Of a stretch of DNA of 64,000 nt, positions 24,590 to 37,369 are shown in pieces; within the stretch, counting starts at the first letter, position 1, and the number at the start of each line of letters is the position of its first letter. The notes under the pieces are model-generated. The model ran no database searches. It had not been told where the DNA came from and worked only from the letters and a program-made list of their open reading frames with translations. The stretch covers positions 1 through 64,000 of the forward strand of contig MQRK01213582.1 of assembly GCA_001938485.1 (NCBI GenBank). Direction: 5' to 3'. Made by a program: the position numbers and the translations under genes. The stretch is from Girardia tigrina (lineage: Eukaryota > Platyhelminthes > Tricladida > Dugesiidae).

Positions 24590-25040
24590 TTTCATCAACA
24601 AAATTCCTTTTCACTTGCGTAAATTTCTTCAAAAATTTTTTTTATGAAACAAAATGTAAAGGACAAGTGAACTGAAATCAGGAGAGTTTTTACGTTTCTA
24701 AGTCGACAGCCGGCGAATGAATGAAACAAGCCAAAGATGATAGTCGGATCGAAATGTTCTTTAATCACTACAACAACTGATGCACCGTTTCCCGCCATTC
24801 AGTTATTGATACTAGAGGGTGTGATGGTGGTCCCTACAACAATGATCAAACGCCCTCACTGTCCGGTAACGTATTATTATTACCCGACCTTTGTTCCCGT
24901 TCCATACCTCAGGATCTACTACCGATGATCGGGTGAGCGAACCTCGACCCGGTGGGATTGACCGCCATCCCTAGACAGATGTCACAAGGACCCCTTGAGG
25001 TTTCACCTTGATGGTGCGGTGCCCCCACAACAAATGTGAT
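24590..25040. other. Unassigned less AT-rich patch before an hAT element
   Basis: Includes CCTCGACCCGGTGGGATTGA and a proline/tyrosine-rich short frame. No protein family, tRNA-like box pair or repeat partner in the window was found. It is probably an older mobile-element remnant. Confidence 0.3.
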
Positions 25041-25065
25041 CATATATTTCATAAAATAAATTTTT

Positions 25066-25073
25066 CAATTAAT
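25066..25073. repeat. 8-bp target site duplication, left
   Basis: CAATTAAT, identical to 26884-26891 on the other side of the hAT element. Eight-base duplications are the hallmark of hAT insertion. Confidence 0.85.
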
Positions 25074-26883
25074 TAGGGATGTACCGGTTTTCGGCACCGG
25101 CACCGGCAAACCGGTAATACCGGAAATTTTCAAGCACCGGTTCCGACACCGAAACCGGCAAAATTCGCCGGGTTTTTTGGCGGTTTTTTCCCGGTTTTGA
25201 ATAAATAAATTTTACTCGCTATGAATATTAATAAAATTAATAATATTATTTTCGAACGAAAAATTTAGAAAAAATCTTTTTTACTTAAATAATATATTTG
25301 TTTAAATATTCATTATTATCACGTTTAAAATTACTATTCGAATTATTACACTATGAGTTTCAAAAATAAGAAGTCATGGCTATCAATTTTATACCGTATG
25401 TTCAAATGCGTCTCACATCGCAAGATGTAATATCTGTCATAAGAATATACTACGTGGTCAAGCTGGAAACACTAGAAATTTCAGTACTTCAAATCTGATT
25501 TCTCATATACGAAGTAGACACCCAAATGAATGCATCAACATACAGCATTCTTCGTCACATTGAATTGCTTTCTCTGAAAACTGTCCTTCGATTCCAGCAA
25601 ATACCAGTAGCTCTCAATAAACTTTGGAACAATGCATCAATCGTGTCAAAATGTTGGAGAGAGACCACCCATCAGCGATTAAAATCGATCAAGATATTGG
25701 TAAAATGATTGCTATTGGTATCCAGCCCATTCAAATTAGGGAAAAGGAAGGTTTTCAGTTCCTTCTAAATCAACTTGAACCAAGATATAAAATTCCTTCT
25801 AGAAAGTACTTTACTGAGAATGTTCTTCCTTTTCTATCTGATAAAATGAATATGATTATAGACAAGCTCATGCCAAAGGACGGTGGTGTATCTTTTAGCA
25901 GAACAGACAACACAGACTTATATGAGCTTGACTGCTCATTGGTTACAATCAGATTTTTTTGACTTCGTTTAGCAGTACATCTGATAATATTGGATCTATG
26001 TTCAGAGAAATGCTTACTAACTGGAACATTTCACTAAGTAACTGACATACAATTTTACATGACAATGCTCCTAATATTACCAAAGCGTTTCGTGAGATGA
26101 ATTTAATTGGCCTTCAGCAAGTTCCGTACTTTGCACGCTCCCTTCAACTAGTTATAAAAGATGGGATTTATGGTCAATATGAAGTCAGTGAGAATCTTCC
26201 TATCACCAGAAAACTAGTTGGTCACTTCAAGAAATCATCGTCAGCTACAAATCGGCTACATATACTTCAAAAAGAATTGAATTGGCCGCTAAGTCAACTC
26301 ACTCAAGACGTATCAACTTGTTTGAATTCAACACTTTACCTCTGGTGTTGAATTTTTTTTTTTGCCTCTGGTCAATCTTGACGAAATTTTATCGCTCTTT
26401 CAGACAAATTTGTCTGTTTCTCCAGCATCAGCTTTGAAAACAGAATTAGACATCTATTTATCTGAAGGAATTATTTCAAGACAAGAAAATCCACTTCACT
26501 GATGGGGCTCCAATAATCATCGCTTCCCAAGACTATCTCAGATCGCTCGTACCTATCTTGCGTCTCCGCCCACAAGTGTTCCTTCTGAAAAAGTTTTTAG
26601 CATTCATGGAAAAACATTGGATGATCAAAGATCAAGGCTTTTACCGGAGAACGCAGAGAGATTAATTCTTTTGAAATTTAATTTTCATATAATTGATGAA
26701 GTTAATATTTCTGTTAAAAATACAAAATAAAAAATTTATTTCCTTTCTATGTTGGTTTTTCTTTTTTGATAATTTTTAATTTATATTTTTTTTATTTTTC
26801 AAAACCGGCACCGGCACCGGCCGGTTTTGCTGCTTTTAAAAAATACCGGCCGGTTTTGAAGAAGTGAAACCCGTACATGCCTA
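25074..26883 (+). mobile_element. hAT transposon with intact termini (1.81 kb)
   Basis: Terminal inverted repeats TAGGGATGTACCGG (left) and TAGGCATGTACGGG (reverse of the right), flanked by a perfect 8-bp duplication. Just inside each end is a GC-rich CCGGCACCGGCACCGG array, likely the subterminal transposase-binding motifs that hAT enzymes need. The interior carries a broken transposase on the + strand. Perfect target duplications beside a decayed gene suggest the copy moved when already defective or has decayed only moderately. Confidence 0.9.
25370..26730 (+). pseudogene. hAT transposase, broken and internally deleted
   Basis: Begins with a BED-type zinc finger (SRCNICHKNILRGQAGN ... LISHIRSRHP, about 25415-25520; C-x2-C ... 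H-x5-H). It continues with MLERDHPSAIKIDQDIGKMI and FLLNQLEPRYKIPSRKYFTE (25650-25820), the usual hAT region before the catalytic core, then LHDNAPNITKAFREMNLIGL (26060-26110) with a catalytic Asp position. It ends with the dimerisation region SEKVFSIHGKTLDDQRSRL (26587-26640). The catalytic middle is shortened and several stops and frame changes interrupt it, so it is not functional. N- and C-terminal DNA-binding and dimer regions are both present. Confidence 0.8.
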
Positions 26884-26891
26884 CAATTAAT

Positions 26892-29764
26892 ATTCTTATC
26901 ACGAATAAATGTTCGTTTTCTAAAAAAACTTCAAAAATTGGGCTCTTCCTAATATTATATGTGATCTCCTTTACAATATACCTCAAGTGTTGGATAATTG
27001 TACTTGTTAGCTACTCCTTATATATGTAAGAGTAAATTAAATTAAATTAAATTAAATATATATATATATATTGGATATCTTTTAAGACACTTCAATATTT
27101 CTGCTGTCCTACTTCAAAATTTGCAATATAAATCGGAATACGGGTTATTTCCGAGAATATTGTTTTTCCAATATTTTTAAAAAAAACGTTTGGGTGTCCT
27201 ACTAATTTAAAAGTTATATGTTTTCTTTATAACCAATATAATATGTAAAAGTTTAAAAAAAATTTCTACTCTGGCATGGGTCAATACTTTTAGAGATTTA
27301 GTTTTCTCGAGGTTTATATGCTACAGGTTTATTCGTGTTGAGCAGTGATAGGGCTATGTTGTCAGCATTTCTGAACCCTCCCAAATGCATGATTTTTTTA
27401 TTTTTAATTAACAAGAGATTGTTTTATATTGGAACGGAATCATAGATTATGTAAACTATAACCCACGAAAAATAATGTCAAACGTTTCCATTCATAGATA
27501 ATTCATTGTCTATAGTTATAAACGTGTATTTGGTAACGTATTTATGCAGGTTTAATGATAAAATTAAGTAAAACATGAATGTTGTAAATTTGCAGCAATA
27601 TGCATTTAAGGGTTAAGATAACTTTTTTGTAAAGCTTTATTAAGACTTATTAACCAAAGAATATTATATATTTATTATTTTATCCGTCCATATCAATTCC
27701 ATTCATTAGAATGTATTAAACTCCATATCAGGTTTAATCTTAATTAAAATTGCCGCTGGAAAATTCATTATTTGCATATGATTTGTTATGATCATAAACT
27801 GAGAAATGAAAATTCTAAAAATAATAAAAAAATAATCTGAAACTATAAAATGTCAAAACGAAAAGACCCGTTGTTTGGGAAAAAAATAATCTTTTAAAGG
27901 ATTTCTTTTGAAGTGTCATTTAAATTTATTATTATAAAGAATGACTTCCACAGATTGTTTCCTATTCTAAAGCAATTAGTAAGTAAAAACTCTAGAATTT
28001 GTCAGTGAATAGATATTTATTTTGACATTTATTACATTCATTTGTGTTATCTTTAACGTGAAGAAAATATTAATTGAATAAATGAAGACATTATACATAA
28101 ATGATAAAACAGAAGTATGAGGTCTAATGGTATTTTTCTTTACATAGAAATTTGTTTCATAACATGAAAAAAGTAATGTATGAGGAAGGTCTTGTAAAAT
28201 AATGAAAATGTATAAAATCGAGAGTATGAATTAAATGATGAAGATCGATTTAAACACCTGGTGAAATGCACTAAAACTGAAAGACTAAGAGACTATCGAG
28301 CAAGGAACTCAATATCCAAAAATGCTACTGAAGAGTTACTTTCTTAAAGTAGCTTGTACTTTCCAGAAATGCTGAACAAAAGAATTATCAAAAAAACATT
28401 AATAACTTATATCTGAACACAGCACCCCAACTACATAGAACTGATGGATCTTATTCTCGCCGCATAAAGAAGATGCAAAACGAAGAATGGATGATTACAT
28501 AGAAAGTTGTTGGTTAATCACCGTATAGTAACAACAAATACCAAAAGAGAAATGGAAGGGTAGGTTTCATTATTCCTGTTGATACTTAGCTCCGGAACCA
28601 ATTGCTTTTATAACTTTGTAGGAGCCTGAGTCTGTGTCTCGTGTGGAAGCACTCAAGTTATTACAGGCCCCGCCATTACACGTAATCAGCAATCTCGCTC
28701 AGGATAGGATTGCCTTTCGGCTGTGGATTTCAAGTCCATGCTATTAATACAATACTGATCAGCAATTTTAACAAAAAACCATCAAACCTATAGGATTAAT
28801 GACCCCATAGTTTAATAGGGACAATACGGGAATATATGTGAAATTGGAATTACACATGTTAATAGAGTTAGGTATTTTTCATTTTTTTGGAAATTTCTGT
28901 GAATAAGCTTTTGATACACTTCCACAAATATAATTATATATTCAAATAACTAACTTTTTCATGAATTTAATATACTGTTCGTTCTGTTATCAAAGTTCCT
29001 TTGTAGGAATCATGGTAGCTGTAATTTTCAAGATATTACATGCCATGTGTAAGGTATACCAAATTTTAAAAAGAAGTTAAAAGAAACTTGTTCATACTTA
29101 TCAATACTTATGTTCTGATGTCTTTTTTCTTACCTCTCAAAATCAAACAAAATATAAAAAAGAACAATAAATAAATTCAATAACTTTTCCTAAGAAAAAG
29201 GTAAATAATGAAGGCTCAAAGACCGTGTTTACCGAATAATATTATTGTTATTTTCAAGACTAACTGGACAAAAAGATTTTTATTGAATCTCTCATTTATA
29301 TTCATTTTTTTCAGACTCTCTAATTTTTGACAGAAAAATTAATTTAAATAATTTAAAGACAATTTTACTAATTTATCCCAAAACTGATAGACAAATGCGG
29401 CTTAATTCTTCAACTGTTTCGAAATTTTGAAAATGGATTAAGAAATTTTACATTTCCATTAAATTCGTTTGGTAAACATTGATATTGTAAAATGTATTAA
29501 ATTTATCACTGGGATAAATTTTAGATAAATAAATAAAAATATTTAATATTGTATACGTATAATATATTTTGTATTTATGTATATTTATATATTTAATATT
29601 TCAATGCGAACCTGTCTGAAGTATGTAATACATGATATAATTATTAATTAACGGATAAATTAATTTAATATTATATATTAATAAAATAAATTAATTTTAT
29701 ATTTATTTATTCTGCTTAAATAAATATTGATTATTAATAATTATTAATATAATTTATTATTTTC

Positions 29765-29765
<1 letters not shown>
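26892..29765. other. AT-rich intron sequence
   Basis: Contains (TTAAA)n then (AT)n at about 27034-27071. A less AT-rich patch at 28230-28740 has no identifiable frame or RNA. Confidence 0.35.
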
Positions 29766-29805
<40 letters not shown>

Positions 29806-29831
29806 TATTATTATTATTATTATTATTATAA
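29764..29831. repeat. (ATA)n-(TAT)n palindromic microsatellite
   Basis: A run of ATA triplets switches to TAT triplets near 29806, giving a perfect self-complementary hairpin. Confidence 0.9.
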
Positions 29832-30270
29832 TGAGCCCTAAATGTTCTAATAGGACAAAAACATTCTTGGATAAAGCAAGGCATAACAATACATTACAAA
29901 ATTATATCAAGGGTTAAGATAACCTTCCAAATACTGTTATTCTAATCAAATAGGTCTAATAGATAGTCAGTCATAAGCAGAAGTTGATCTGAACAAAATG
30001 AGGTTGACTTATGGGTAATAAAGTCGTATGCTTATTAGGGTGATGAAATTTTAATTATTGTTTAAAATAATATAAAAATGTAGATCATTTTAACTGTTGG
30101 TAGGACATCAATTATAACAATAACGCAATTTAAAAATATTATTTTTTAGTCAATATTAATAATAAATAAATAATAGAATTATTTAGGTGTTTTCACTTGA
30201 AAATCTAATAAATAAATTAATTTTTAAAGATAACTTTCAAAACATAATGTCAAAAATATATTAAAAATAT
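29832..30270. other. AT-rich intron sequence
   Basis: Nothing recognised. Confidence 0.35.
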
Positions 30271-30272
30271 TA

Positions 30273-31531
30273 TTAGGTTGAGGAATAAGTTCCCGCCGTT
30301 TTTTGAATTTTTAATCAATTTTTAATCAATTTAATATTTAAATCAAATTTTTTGATTTAATGTTATATGTTATTTGAAAGTTATTGTTTTGCTCTAAAAA
30401 ATGGTGTATTTTGTTTTTTTATTCAGATTAATTTTTGTCGATTTTTAGAAATGGAGTGTCAAGTCGACAAAAATGAGCATTTTCGACACCATCTATTGTT
30501 TGCGTATAATCGAGATGCCAAAGCCGCAGAAGCTGCCCGAGAGCTTTGTGCTGTATACGGAGAAGGTGCTATAGCCGATAGAACCGCTCGTGATTGGTTC
30601 GCAAAATTTAAAATTGTATTCGTTCAGGACGATCAAATGAATTAGATGAAGAGCGTTTGAACAAACTTTTGCATGAAGACGCGCGCAAACCCCTCGAGAC
30701 TTGGCGGAACAAATGGATTGTGATAAAAAAATTATCGTGAACCACCTGAAATCAATGGGAAAAGTTCAAAAAATGGGAGCTTGTGTCCCACATCTTTTCA
30801 CCGAAAACAACAAAAACCAGCGATCCAAAATTTCGGCGAGTTTGCTTACCCGTCATTGCTCTACTCACGGTCATTAGCAACAATTTCTTTATCGAATTGT
30901 AACCGGTGATGAAAAATGGTGCCTGTACGTCAACATGAAACAGCGCAAAGAATGGAGTAGCCGAGAAGAACAATCGACACCGCGAGCAAAACAGGATCTT
31001 CATCCACGAAAGACAATGCTATGCGTTTGATGGGGTTGGGAAGGGATTAATCATTATGAATTGCTTCCTCGAAACCAAACAGTGAACGCAGAACTTTATG
31101 TTCAACAGCTGCATAGACTCAACGCCGCTATAAGACAAAAACATCCGAATCGACAACATGGCGTTATTGTGCAACACGACAATGCACGTCCTCATATTTC
31201 TAGTATGACAAAAAAAGCCATTCAAACGCTTGGTTGGGAAGTGTTACCGCACCCTCTGTATTCACCTGACTTGGATCCATCTGATTTTCATCTTTTCCGT
31301 TCACTTTCTAACGTTTTACGTGGTGTTTCGTTCAACAATGATGGAGAACTGCAAGTTTGATTTGCTGAATTCTTCGAGTCAAGACCGCGCGATTTCTACC
31401 AAAGTGGCATTGAAAAACTCGTTGAACGTTGGGAAGAAGTCGTGAACAATGATTAATTTGTAGTAACATTTTTGTTAAAAAATAAAATTTTAATTTTTCA
31501 AAAAACGACGGGAACTTATTTCTCAACCCAA
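30273..31531 (+). mobile_element. Mariner element with TIRs and TA duplication
   Basis: 1,259 bp, the size of a full mariner. Left terminus TTAGGTTGAGGAATAAGTTC. The reverse of the right terminus, TTGGGTTGAGAAATAAGTTC, matches with few changes. TA flanks both ends. The transposase runs from MECQVDKNEHFRHHLLFAYN (30451) to the C-terminal ESRPRDFYQ...LKNSLNVGKKS region. It is near full length but interrupted. Confidence 0.92.
30451..31445 (+). pseudogene. Mariner transposase, frame-shifted
   Basis: Mariner DDE transposase split over several frames. The N-terminal helix-turn-helix region is MECQVDKNEHFRHHLLFAYN ... RTARDWFAKFK (30451-30615). Next come HEDARKPLETWRNKWIVIKK-like sequence in shifted frames and VTGDEKWCLYVNMKQRKEW (30901-30957, first Asp). 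Then LPRNQTVNAELYVQQLHRLN and VQHDNARPHIS (31171-31203, second Asp), and HPLYSPDLDPSDFHLF (31252-31299), where the third aspartate (D34D form) is kept. All three acidic positions survive, but several frame changes and stops prevent a complete protein. The deleted copy at 47.47 kb belongs to the same family. Confidence 0.88.
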
Positions 31532-31533
31532 TA

Positions 31534-34310
31534 GTTAAGCTTAAAAAATATTTTAAAATTATATTTCTCATTTTATTAATTGCTTAACCGGATGTGTTAA
31601 TTCTAAATAACATTATTTTACAATTTCCATAGTAATATTTTTCTTCGTTAAATAAGCGACCAATTTTCAAATAAAATTGTAATTATAAATTAAAAATATT
31701 GCCAATTATTAGTAGATTTCTTCAATGATTAATATATAGGATTTGAGGACTTTTTTGACCGTATTAATTAAAACTTTGCTTTTTCCTTGCACAAGGTAAT
31801 ACATTATAATTAAACAGAGTCATTGCTGAGGTTCTTAGTTTGAGTTGCGAGCATTTTTACTTTCTTTCTTTAAGGTTATTAACAAATGAAGAATTAGAGT
31901 CTAAGAGAAAAAATTAAATATTTAGAGTGGAAAGGAATACTTTATTTTGAATCTTTTCTAATTCATCATCCACTATCACCGCAGAAAGTGCAAATCGTTC
32001 TCGAGAACACTTAGATTTATCTTCTTCTCTTCCAAAAACAAAAACATGCTTTCAAATCAATGACCATTCTAATGGGTTAATATAAAACCATTAAGTACCA
32101 GATTTATTTACATGCTGTCCTCGAGGTGTTTAACCTCTCAATCTACTAATTTCTATTATAATGCTAACAAATGCAATAATCTTCCGCAGATACATGTTTC
32201 AGGAATACTAACAGAGGTCAGTATTTGAAAATTCTAACGTCAACCACTTAATAAAAATTAAAAACTAGAGATACCAAAATGGTACTTGTGGCACCGAATG
32301 AGTTAAAAATTGTTTTAATAATCCTCTTACTCGTAAACATATATACCTGATAAATAATTTACATTTCTAGTTTTCACTAAAAAACCTATCAAATAGAAAG
32401 TTGATGAACCTACAGTCCTTTTTAATGATTGGTCGTAAATTATTTACTCAAAATTTTTAAAATAAATTACAATTATTTTAATAAAACTTCTATAAAAAGA
32501 TTTCATAATAGGCATTATTCTTTGCAGTATTTATAATTTTAATTTCGAAACATTCATGAATATATGTCCTGACATCGTACATAACATGTCCGTAAGTGAA
32601 AACTGGTTTTTTAAAGAGTACATTCTCTTTGTCGCCGATTCCTTCTTTGCAAATGACAATCACAATGAAAATTATTGTTTTCAAAACTTTCAAGTAGCTC
32701 TTTAAGATAATACAAAAGAAGAAATAAATCCGAAAAAATAATACATTATATTTTCAGAAGATCAAAATCAACACAAATTCTACCAGTTTTACAAATGTCA
32801 AATTTTTTGGGTAATACAGTTTAGTCAAACAAACTACCGTTTTTCTTTTTTCAATTATTTATATTTATTCATAATTTTGTTATCACATGCTCAATTTTCA
32901 AAAAAAAACAAACAATAATTGGTTTTCCAATCTCCTAATAACTTAAAATTTTGTAGTGAGTCTAGAACATTTGCACAGTTTTTCAATTTTTTTCCGATCC
33001 GCCAACCCGTTCTCATTCTCATATTTCATATCGGTAATATTTTTTAAAAGCCATTCGGTTTGGTTTACCATACTGTTATTAGCTCATTCCTGTGTGTGCC
33101 ACAAATTTACTAAACGATTTTTGTCACACTTTCAGTGGTCAAATTTGGTCTAAATGTGTAAACCCAATGACAATACAATGAATCAATTAAGACATTTTCT
33201 ATCTGAATGATTGCAAAATAATTATTTTCAAAAAAAAACAAATTTGTTATTGCCCTGTATTTATTCCAAATTTATAAATGAAATAGAAAACAAATTAAAT
33301 TAAAATTTATGTTTTTTTATTTATCATAATTTTATGAATTTTCGGCATTTTTCATAATAAATACAGTTGTTTACTTATTAACTAGTTGTTTTAGTTATAT
33401 ATTTGTCATTTTCAAAAGAAAATTTATTGATTTTCTGCACTCGGACTATTCCATTTATCTATAATTTTGTCATGTTTAGAATACATTTTAGAATACAAAC
33501 AGTGCTTTTAAGACCAGGCTGTAAGCAAATGACTCCACATTATTCAGTCAAAAATATTCGACTTGGACTGATTAGTTCGAGATTCCACCATGATACCACA
33601 GTTGCACTGCACATAAACACATATATTACAATGCTCCTCTTAATTTGTTGGTCATTATGTCACCTCAACAAGTTCGTTGAAAATTTTGCGAATTTGTAAA
33701 TCTATTTTTGAGAGACGTTTATTCGCATAGTCATTGTTTAAAAAATTTGTAATTTATTTGTAATCTATATGTGAGGATATTAAATGAGGATCTAGAAATA
33801 TAAAAAGAATATAAAGAAAAGTAAATTATTTTTGCTATTTTTATCCATTGAATCATGTCTTAATTTAAAAACTTCAATGGTATTAAAATGATGAAAAACG
33901 ACATTTTGTTATAAAAATATTTCGACTTAATATCCGGCATCATCAGATACCTCTGATCTCAGATTTATTCCAGTTTCCAGATGGTTTTGAGTATTGGTTT
34001 TTGGATTATTTCAATAAACAGAGATGAAGAATAAAATAAGACATTGAAATCAGAATTCTGTATATATGAAATTAATAAGTGGAATAATTTTAAAAAATAA
34101 AAAATATCTTAATCGGGAGCGGACATCAGACTAGTTAATTTAGAATCAGACTGAAAATGAAATAACTAAACTGTCCCAATGAATATTCTCCGTCCTCTCT
34201 CTTTTTCTTTAGTCTTTTAAAATGAAATTAATAGTTACGATCACTTAGTGAAATTTACGGTGATTGATATAAATAATTTCAATTATTTTATATTGATTTA
34301 TTTTAATATA
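31534..34310. other. AT-rich intron sequence
   Basis: No element or exon recognised. Reading frames of 65-98 codons at 32956-33153 and 33403-33699 have random-like composition. Confidence 0.35.
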
Positions 34311-34312
34311 TA

Positions 34313-35171
34313 CAGGGTAGTCATTAGAAAACTGAAAATTAAAAAAATATATAATTGATGTTTTTTTCTAAATTGCTTTAAGCAAGTAAAATGCCTTGTA
34401 AAATTATCAATATTATATATTTTATACAAGAAATAGTTTATAGAATCAAAACACCTGCCAAAGGTGTGATCAATTATGACTTAATGAAACCTGGTTCGTT
34501 GATCCCAACAGACAGCAAAGACATGCAACTGGATGAGGTAACTCAAAGAAAAACAGCCAAGACGATGCAAAACTACATACTATATTTAAGACCTTGACAA
34601 AACTATTGGAACTCTAGATGGAATTTCTCACTAGACCTAGCCCAAACTGACTACAATTTCTTTCTCAATCTAAACTGTGAGTATGAATAGGTACGTAATA
34701 AATATTGTTTATTACTACCTGAAATAACTAAGATTACTTATATAATAATTATTGTGTGATTGCTGATGACATAGATTGTGTAAAGTCAGTTGTGATGATA
34801 CTATAAAATGGGTTACTTGTCTGATTTTGAATGTATGCTGAATGTATGTTGATAGTATGTGTGTGTTTGAGAGTGTAAACCAATGAAAAGGCTTTGAAAA
34901 TGTGAGTCATTATAACATCACTATTTTCCCCATTAAATAGTTGAGATTATGGATATTGTGTTATAATTAATAAATCTTAGAATGGGAATTAGTCATTTTA
35001 TTCCGAGATACCGTTAAAGTGACCTTTCAGGAATTTATATTTATTCAAATGTCCTCAAAAAGCTGTAAATAATATTACTACATACTTTGATGAATGACAT
35101 CAATTTTTGTATTGGTAAATTATCAATAAACTTTGAATTTAGTTCTACAAATTTTATACTTGACGACCCAA
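34313..35171 (+). mobile_element. Deleted mariner copy (family shared with 39.36 kb)
   Basis: Bounded by TA. Left end CAGGGTAGTCATTAG, reverse of right end TTGGGTCGTCAAGTATAAAA, an imperfect pair. Inside, GVINYDLMKPGSLIPTDSKD and MQLDEVTQRKTAKT (about 34460-34560) are the mariner block after the first Asp. The rest of the gene is deleted or eroded. The right 140 bp match 39363-39500 inverted, showing a common family. Confidence 0.65.
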
Positions 35172-35173
35172 TA

Positions 35174-36013
35174 TTTATATTTATTAAAATGCTATTAATT
35201 TTTAAATTACAATTCTTATATTTATTGATCTTTTTCTGAAAAGATTCATTTTAAAGGTTTTTGTTTTTTTGTTTTACATTTTGCTTTAATATTTAAAAAG
35301 AAAAATAGAAAAAAAAGATTTTTTTTTAATTTGTTTTAATTTTTTTTCAAATTAAAATCGACGACTTGTGTATAGAAATATGGTTTTAGATTATATTTTT
35401 AAGGGATATTTTTTACTTGTCAGTTCAGTTGAGACGCCAGACTAATTAAATATAAACATTCTTAATTAATTAATGTTGAAATATTTAAACAAAGAAAATA
35501 AGAAAATTAGTTTTAATTAATGATACTTTAACTAGATTTTTTTTCATTTGAAAAGTTTTAAATGGAAATAGATAAAAAATACTTTTATCTATCAATTTAT
35601 AAATGTTTAAGTTTTAGTAAAACTTTTTAAATAAACTCTCTGTAAATAAATTAAAAAAAATTGAAACAAAGGTTCTCGACGAATCAGCCGGAGAAAGAAT
35701 ATTCAAAATCAACAGGAAAAAAGAAGATAAATAGGTGAATGTTCATTCTCTATGTTTTGTTTCAGAAGAGAAGATTCATTTAACTATCAAACGTAAAAAT
35801 ATCAATAATTTTCGATTGATTTATAAAAGATGAAATTTATAATTGATTAAAACTTTGGTCATTTATTAGCATTATCAAAAGCACTAATATGATTTTCATT
35901 ATTTTTATTAAGAACTCAATTTTAATTGTTTTCGAGACAATTAACAATATATCTTCCACTATTTATTATTTTTCTCAATTAGTATTTATCTTTTTCCCAT
36001 TCTTTTTATTAGC

Positions 36014-36015
<2 letters not shown>
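35174..36015. other. AT-rich intron sequence
   Basis: Nothing recognised. Confidence 0.35.

Positions 36016-36020
<5 letters not shown>

Positions 36021-36049
<29 letters not shown>
36021..36049. repeat. (AT)n microsatellite
   Basis: About fourteen AT units. Confidence 0.85.
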
Positions 36050-36052
<3 letters not shown>

Positions 36053-36067
36053 ACCATCAAGTCTGCT

Positions 36068-36232
36068 GATCTGTCGATAAATAACGGCAAGTGCTTGTTA
36101 TGTTTGCCGAGACTAATGACGATCAGGTATGGAATGTGAAAATGTTTTTCGAAGAGAGTTGAAGACAGCCTATATATCGATAGATAATGGCACGTGCTTA
36201 TAATGCCTGCTGAGACGGTTGACAATTCGTCA
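36068..36232. repeat. Two diverged direct repeats
   Basis: TCGATAAATAACGGCAAGTG at 36076 and TCGATAGATAATGGCACGTG at 36177, each followed by similar sequence ending GAGAC..(A/T)TGAC, about 100 bp apart. The first copy can fold (CGGCAA...TTGCCG). Confidence 0.6.
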
Positions 36233-36369
36233 CATTGAGGAAGTTGTTGTTAAATATCTTTCCCAGAAAAGAATTTGTTTCACCTAGCCCCCATCCATTA
36301 CCTTTTGTTGCTATTATTCTTCAATTTTTAATCCACTCATCATTATCACCCAATCTTTTAAAACGGATT

Positions 36370-36900
36370 CTATTACGAAAAATAATAATAAAATAAAAAC
36401 CGGCTGCAGGAGTTAGAAGTGAGTCAATGAAATATCAGTTCATAAACTGATGGTTGCGAAATATTTACAGGCCCAACAAATAATAAAATCTTTGCCGGGT
36501 AAAATCAGGAAAATACAATTTGAGCATAATGTATTGAATTATCGCAAGAAGGTTGTTAAGATAGTCTCCTAAGAGAAGCCTGGAGTGATTCTGGAGACAG
36601 CTACTAGAATCGAAGAAAGGGCAGTCAATGATTCAGAAAAGAAAATTTCTGTTTTATCTCAAACAATTTACAGGTAGATATGTTTTTTCTGTAGTCAACC
36701 GCATGAGTCGATCTAAAAAACGGCGTAAACTAAGGAAGCGGAAGACTGAATTATTTCAAAAAGCCGAGATTGAGTTTTAATCAATTTATGATCCTGTGCC
36801 TTTGAGTTCTTACTTTGAAGAGCACAATATGACTAAAAAAGACTACTTAGGTGTAAATGAGACTACCAGATTTGAAATTAATTGGTAAATTTGCTATCAT
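36370..36900 (+). pseudogene. Unidentified decayed coding segment
   Basis: Two protein-like stretches in different frames. One is VAKYLQAQQIIKSLPGKIRK ... VVKIVS, stop, EKPGVILETATRIEERAVND (36450-36680). The other is MSRSKKRRKLRKRKTELFQK ... IYDPVPLSSYFEEHNMTKKD (36702-36880). Composition is charged and balanced, unlike the random AT-rich frames around it, but stops interrupt both. I do not recognise the family. It might be a retrocopy of a host gene or part of an element. Confidence 0.4.
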
Positions 36901-36974
36901 TACCAACTGAAAAGGAACTAATTAAGAAACAGAAATGGTTTCTTTCCACGTGATCTTCAGCATTCTCCTGTATC

Positions 36975-37368
36975 ACTTCATTTCAAACGCCGTAAGTCTA
37001 TCCATACTCTTCTGATTTATTGTCCAACTGTCACATCCATAGAAGAGTGTTGCCTTAGTGATCTTTAATATGCTCTTCGGATGGATTCCTTTGAGGTTAA
37101 AAACTGTGCTAAGTTTAATCATTGCGCTTGTTGATATACCAATCTGGCTTCTGATTTCTTCTTCGCTTCCCCCATTCTCTGTGATAGTAGAGCCTAAATA
37201 TTTGAAACTCTTAACTTGTTCCAGCTTCTCCCCTTCAATGAAAATCTCTAGTTTAACCTCGTTGTTATGGTTTCCTGAAACTATTACTTTGCTTTTTTTT
37301 CTGTTGATTTCCATTCCAAAATGGCTCCATTCGTAAAGGCTCTTAATAATAATAATGTTTCGAGACAT
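36975..37368 (-). pseudogene. LINE reverse transcriptase C-terminal fragment
   Basis: Reads FGMEINRKKSKVIVSGNH, FKYLGSTITENGGSEEEIRS, ATLFYGCDSWTINQKSMDRL and TAFEMKCYRRML-like sequence. This is the thumb and post-polymerase segment typical of endonuclease-type LINEs of the RTE/CR1-like broad group. Only about 130 codons remain. It is a different family from the zinc-finger LINE at 17.5 and 50.6 kb. Confidence 0.75.
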
Positions 37369-37369
37369 A

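Noticed and set aside
24900-25030. tRNA-derived SINE head suggested by GAGGTTCGCTCACCC on the minus strand
   Set aside because: The A-box-like sequence lies too close to the B-box-like one, and no tail or duplication is present.
28650-28740. tRNA-like run (GGATTTCAAGTCCATGC) resembling a B box
   Set aside because: No paired acceptor stem, D arm or A box could be fitted around it.
29764-29831. CRISPR-like or regulatory palindrome
   Set aside because: A simple triplet microsatellite. Nothing in the window resembles a CRISPR array or other prokaryotic system.
33403-33699. 98-codon + strand frame
   Set aside because: Random-like composition, no splice context and no recognisable family.
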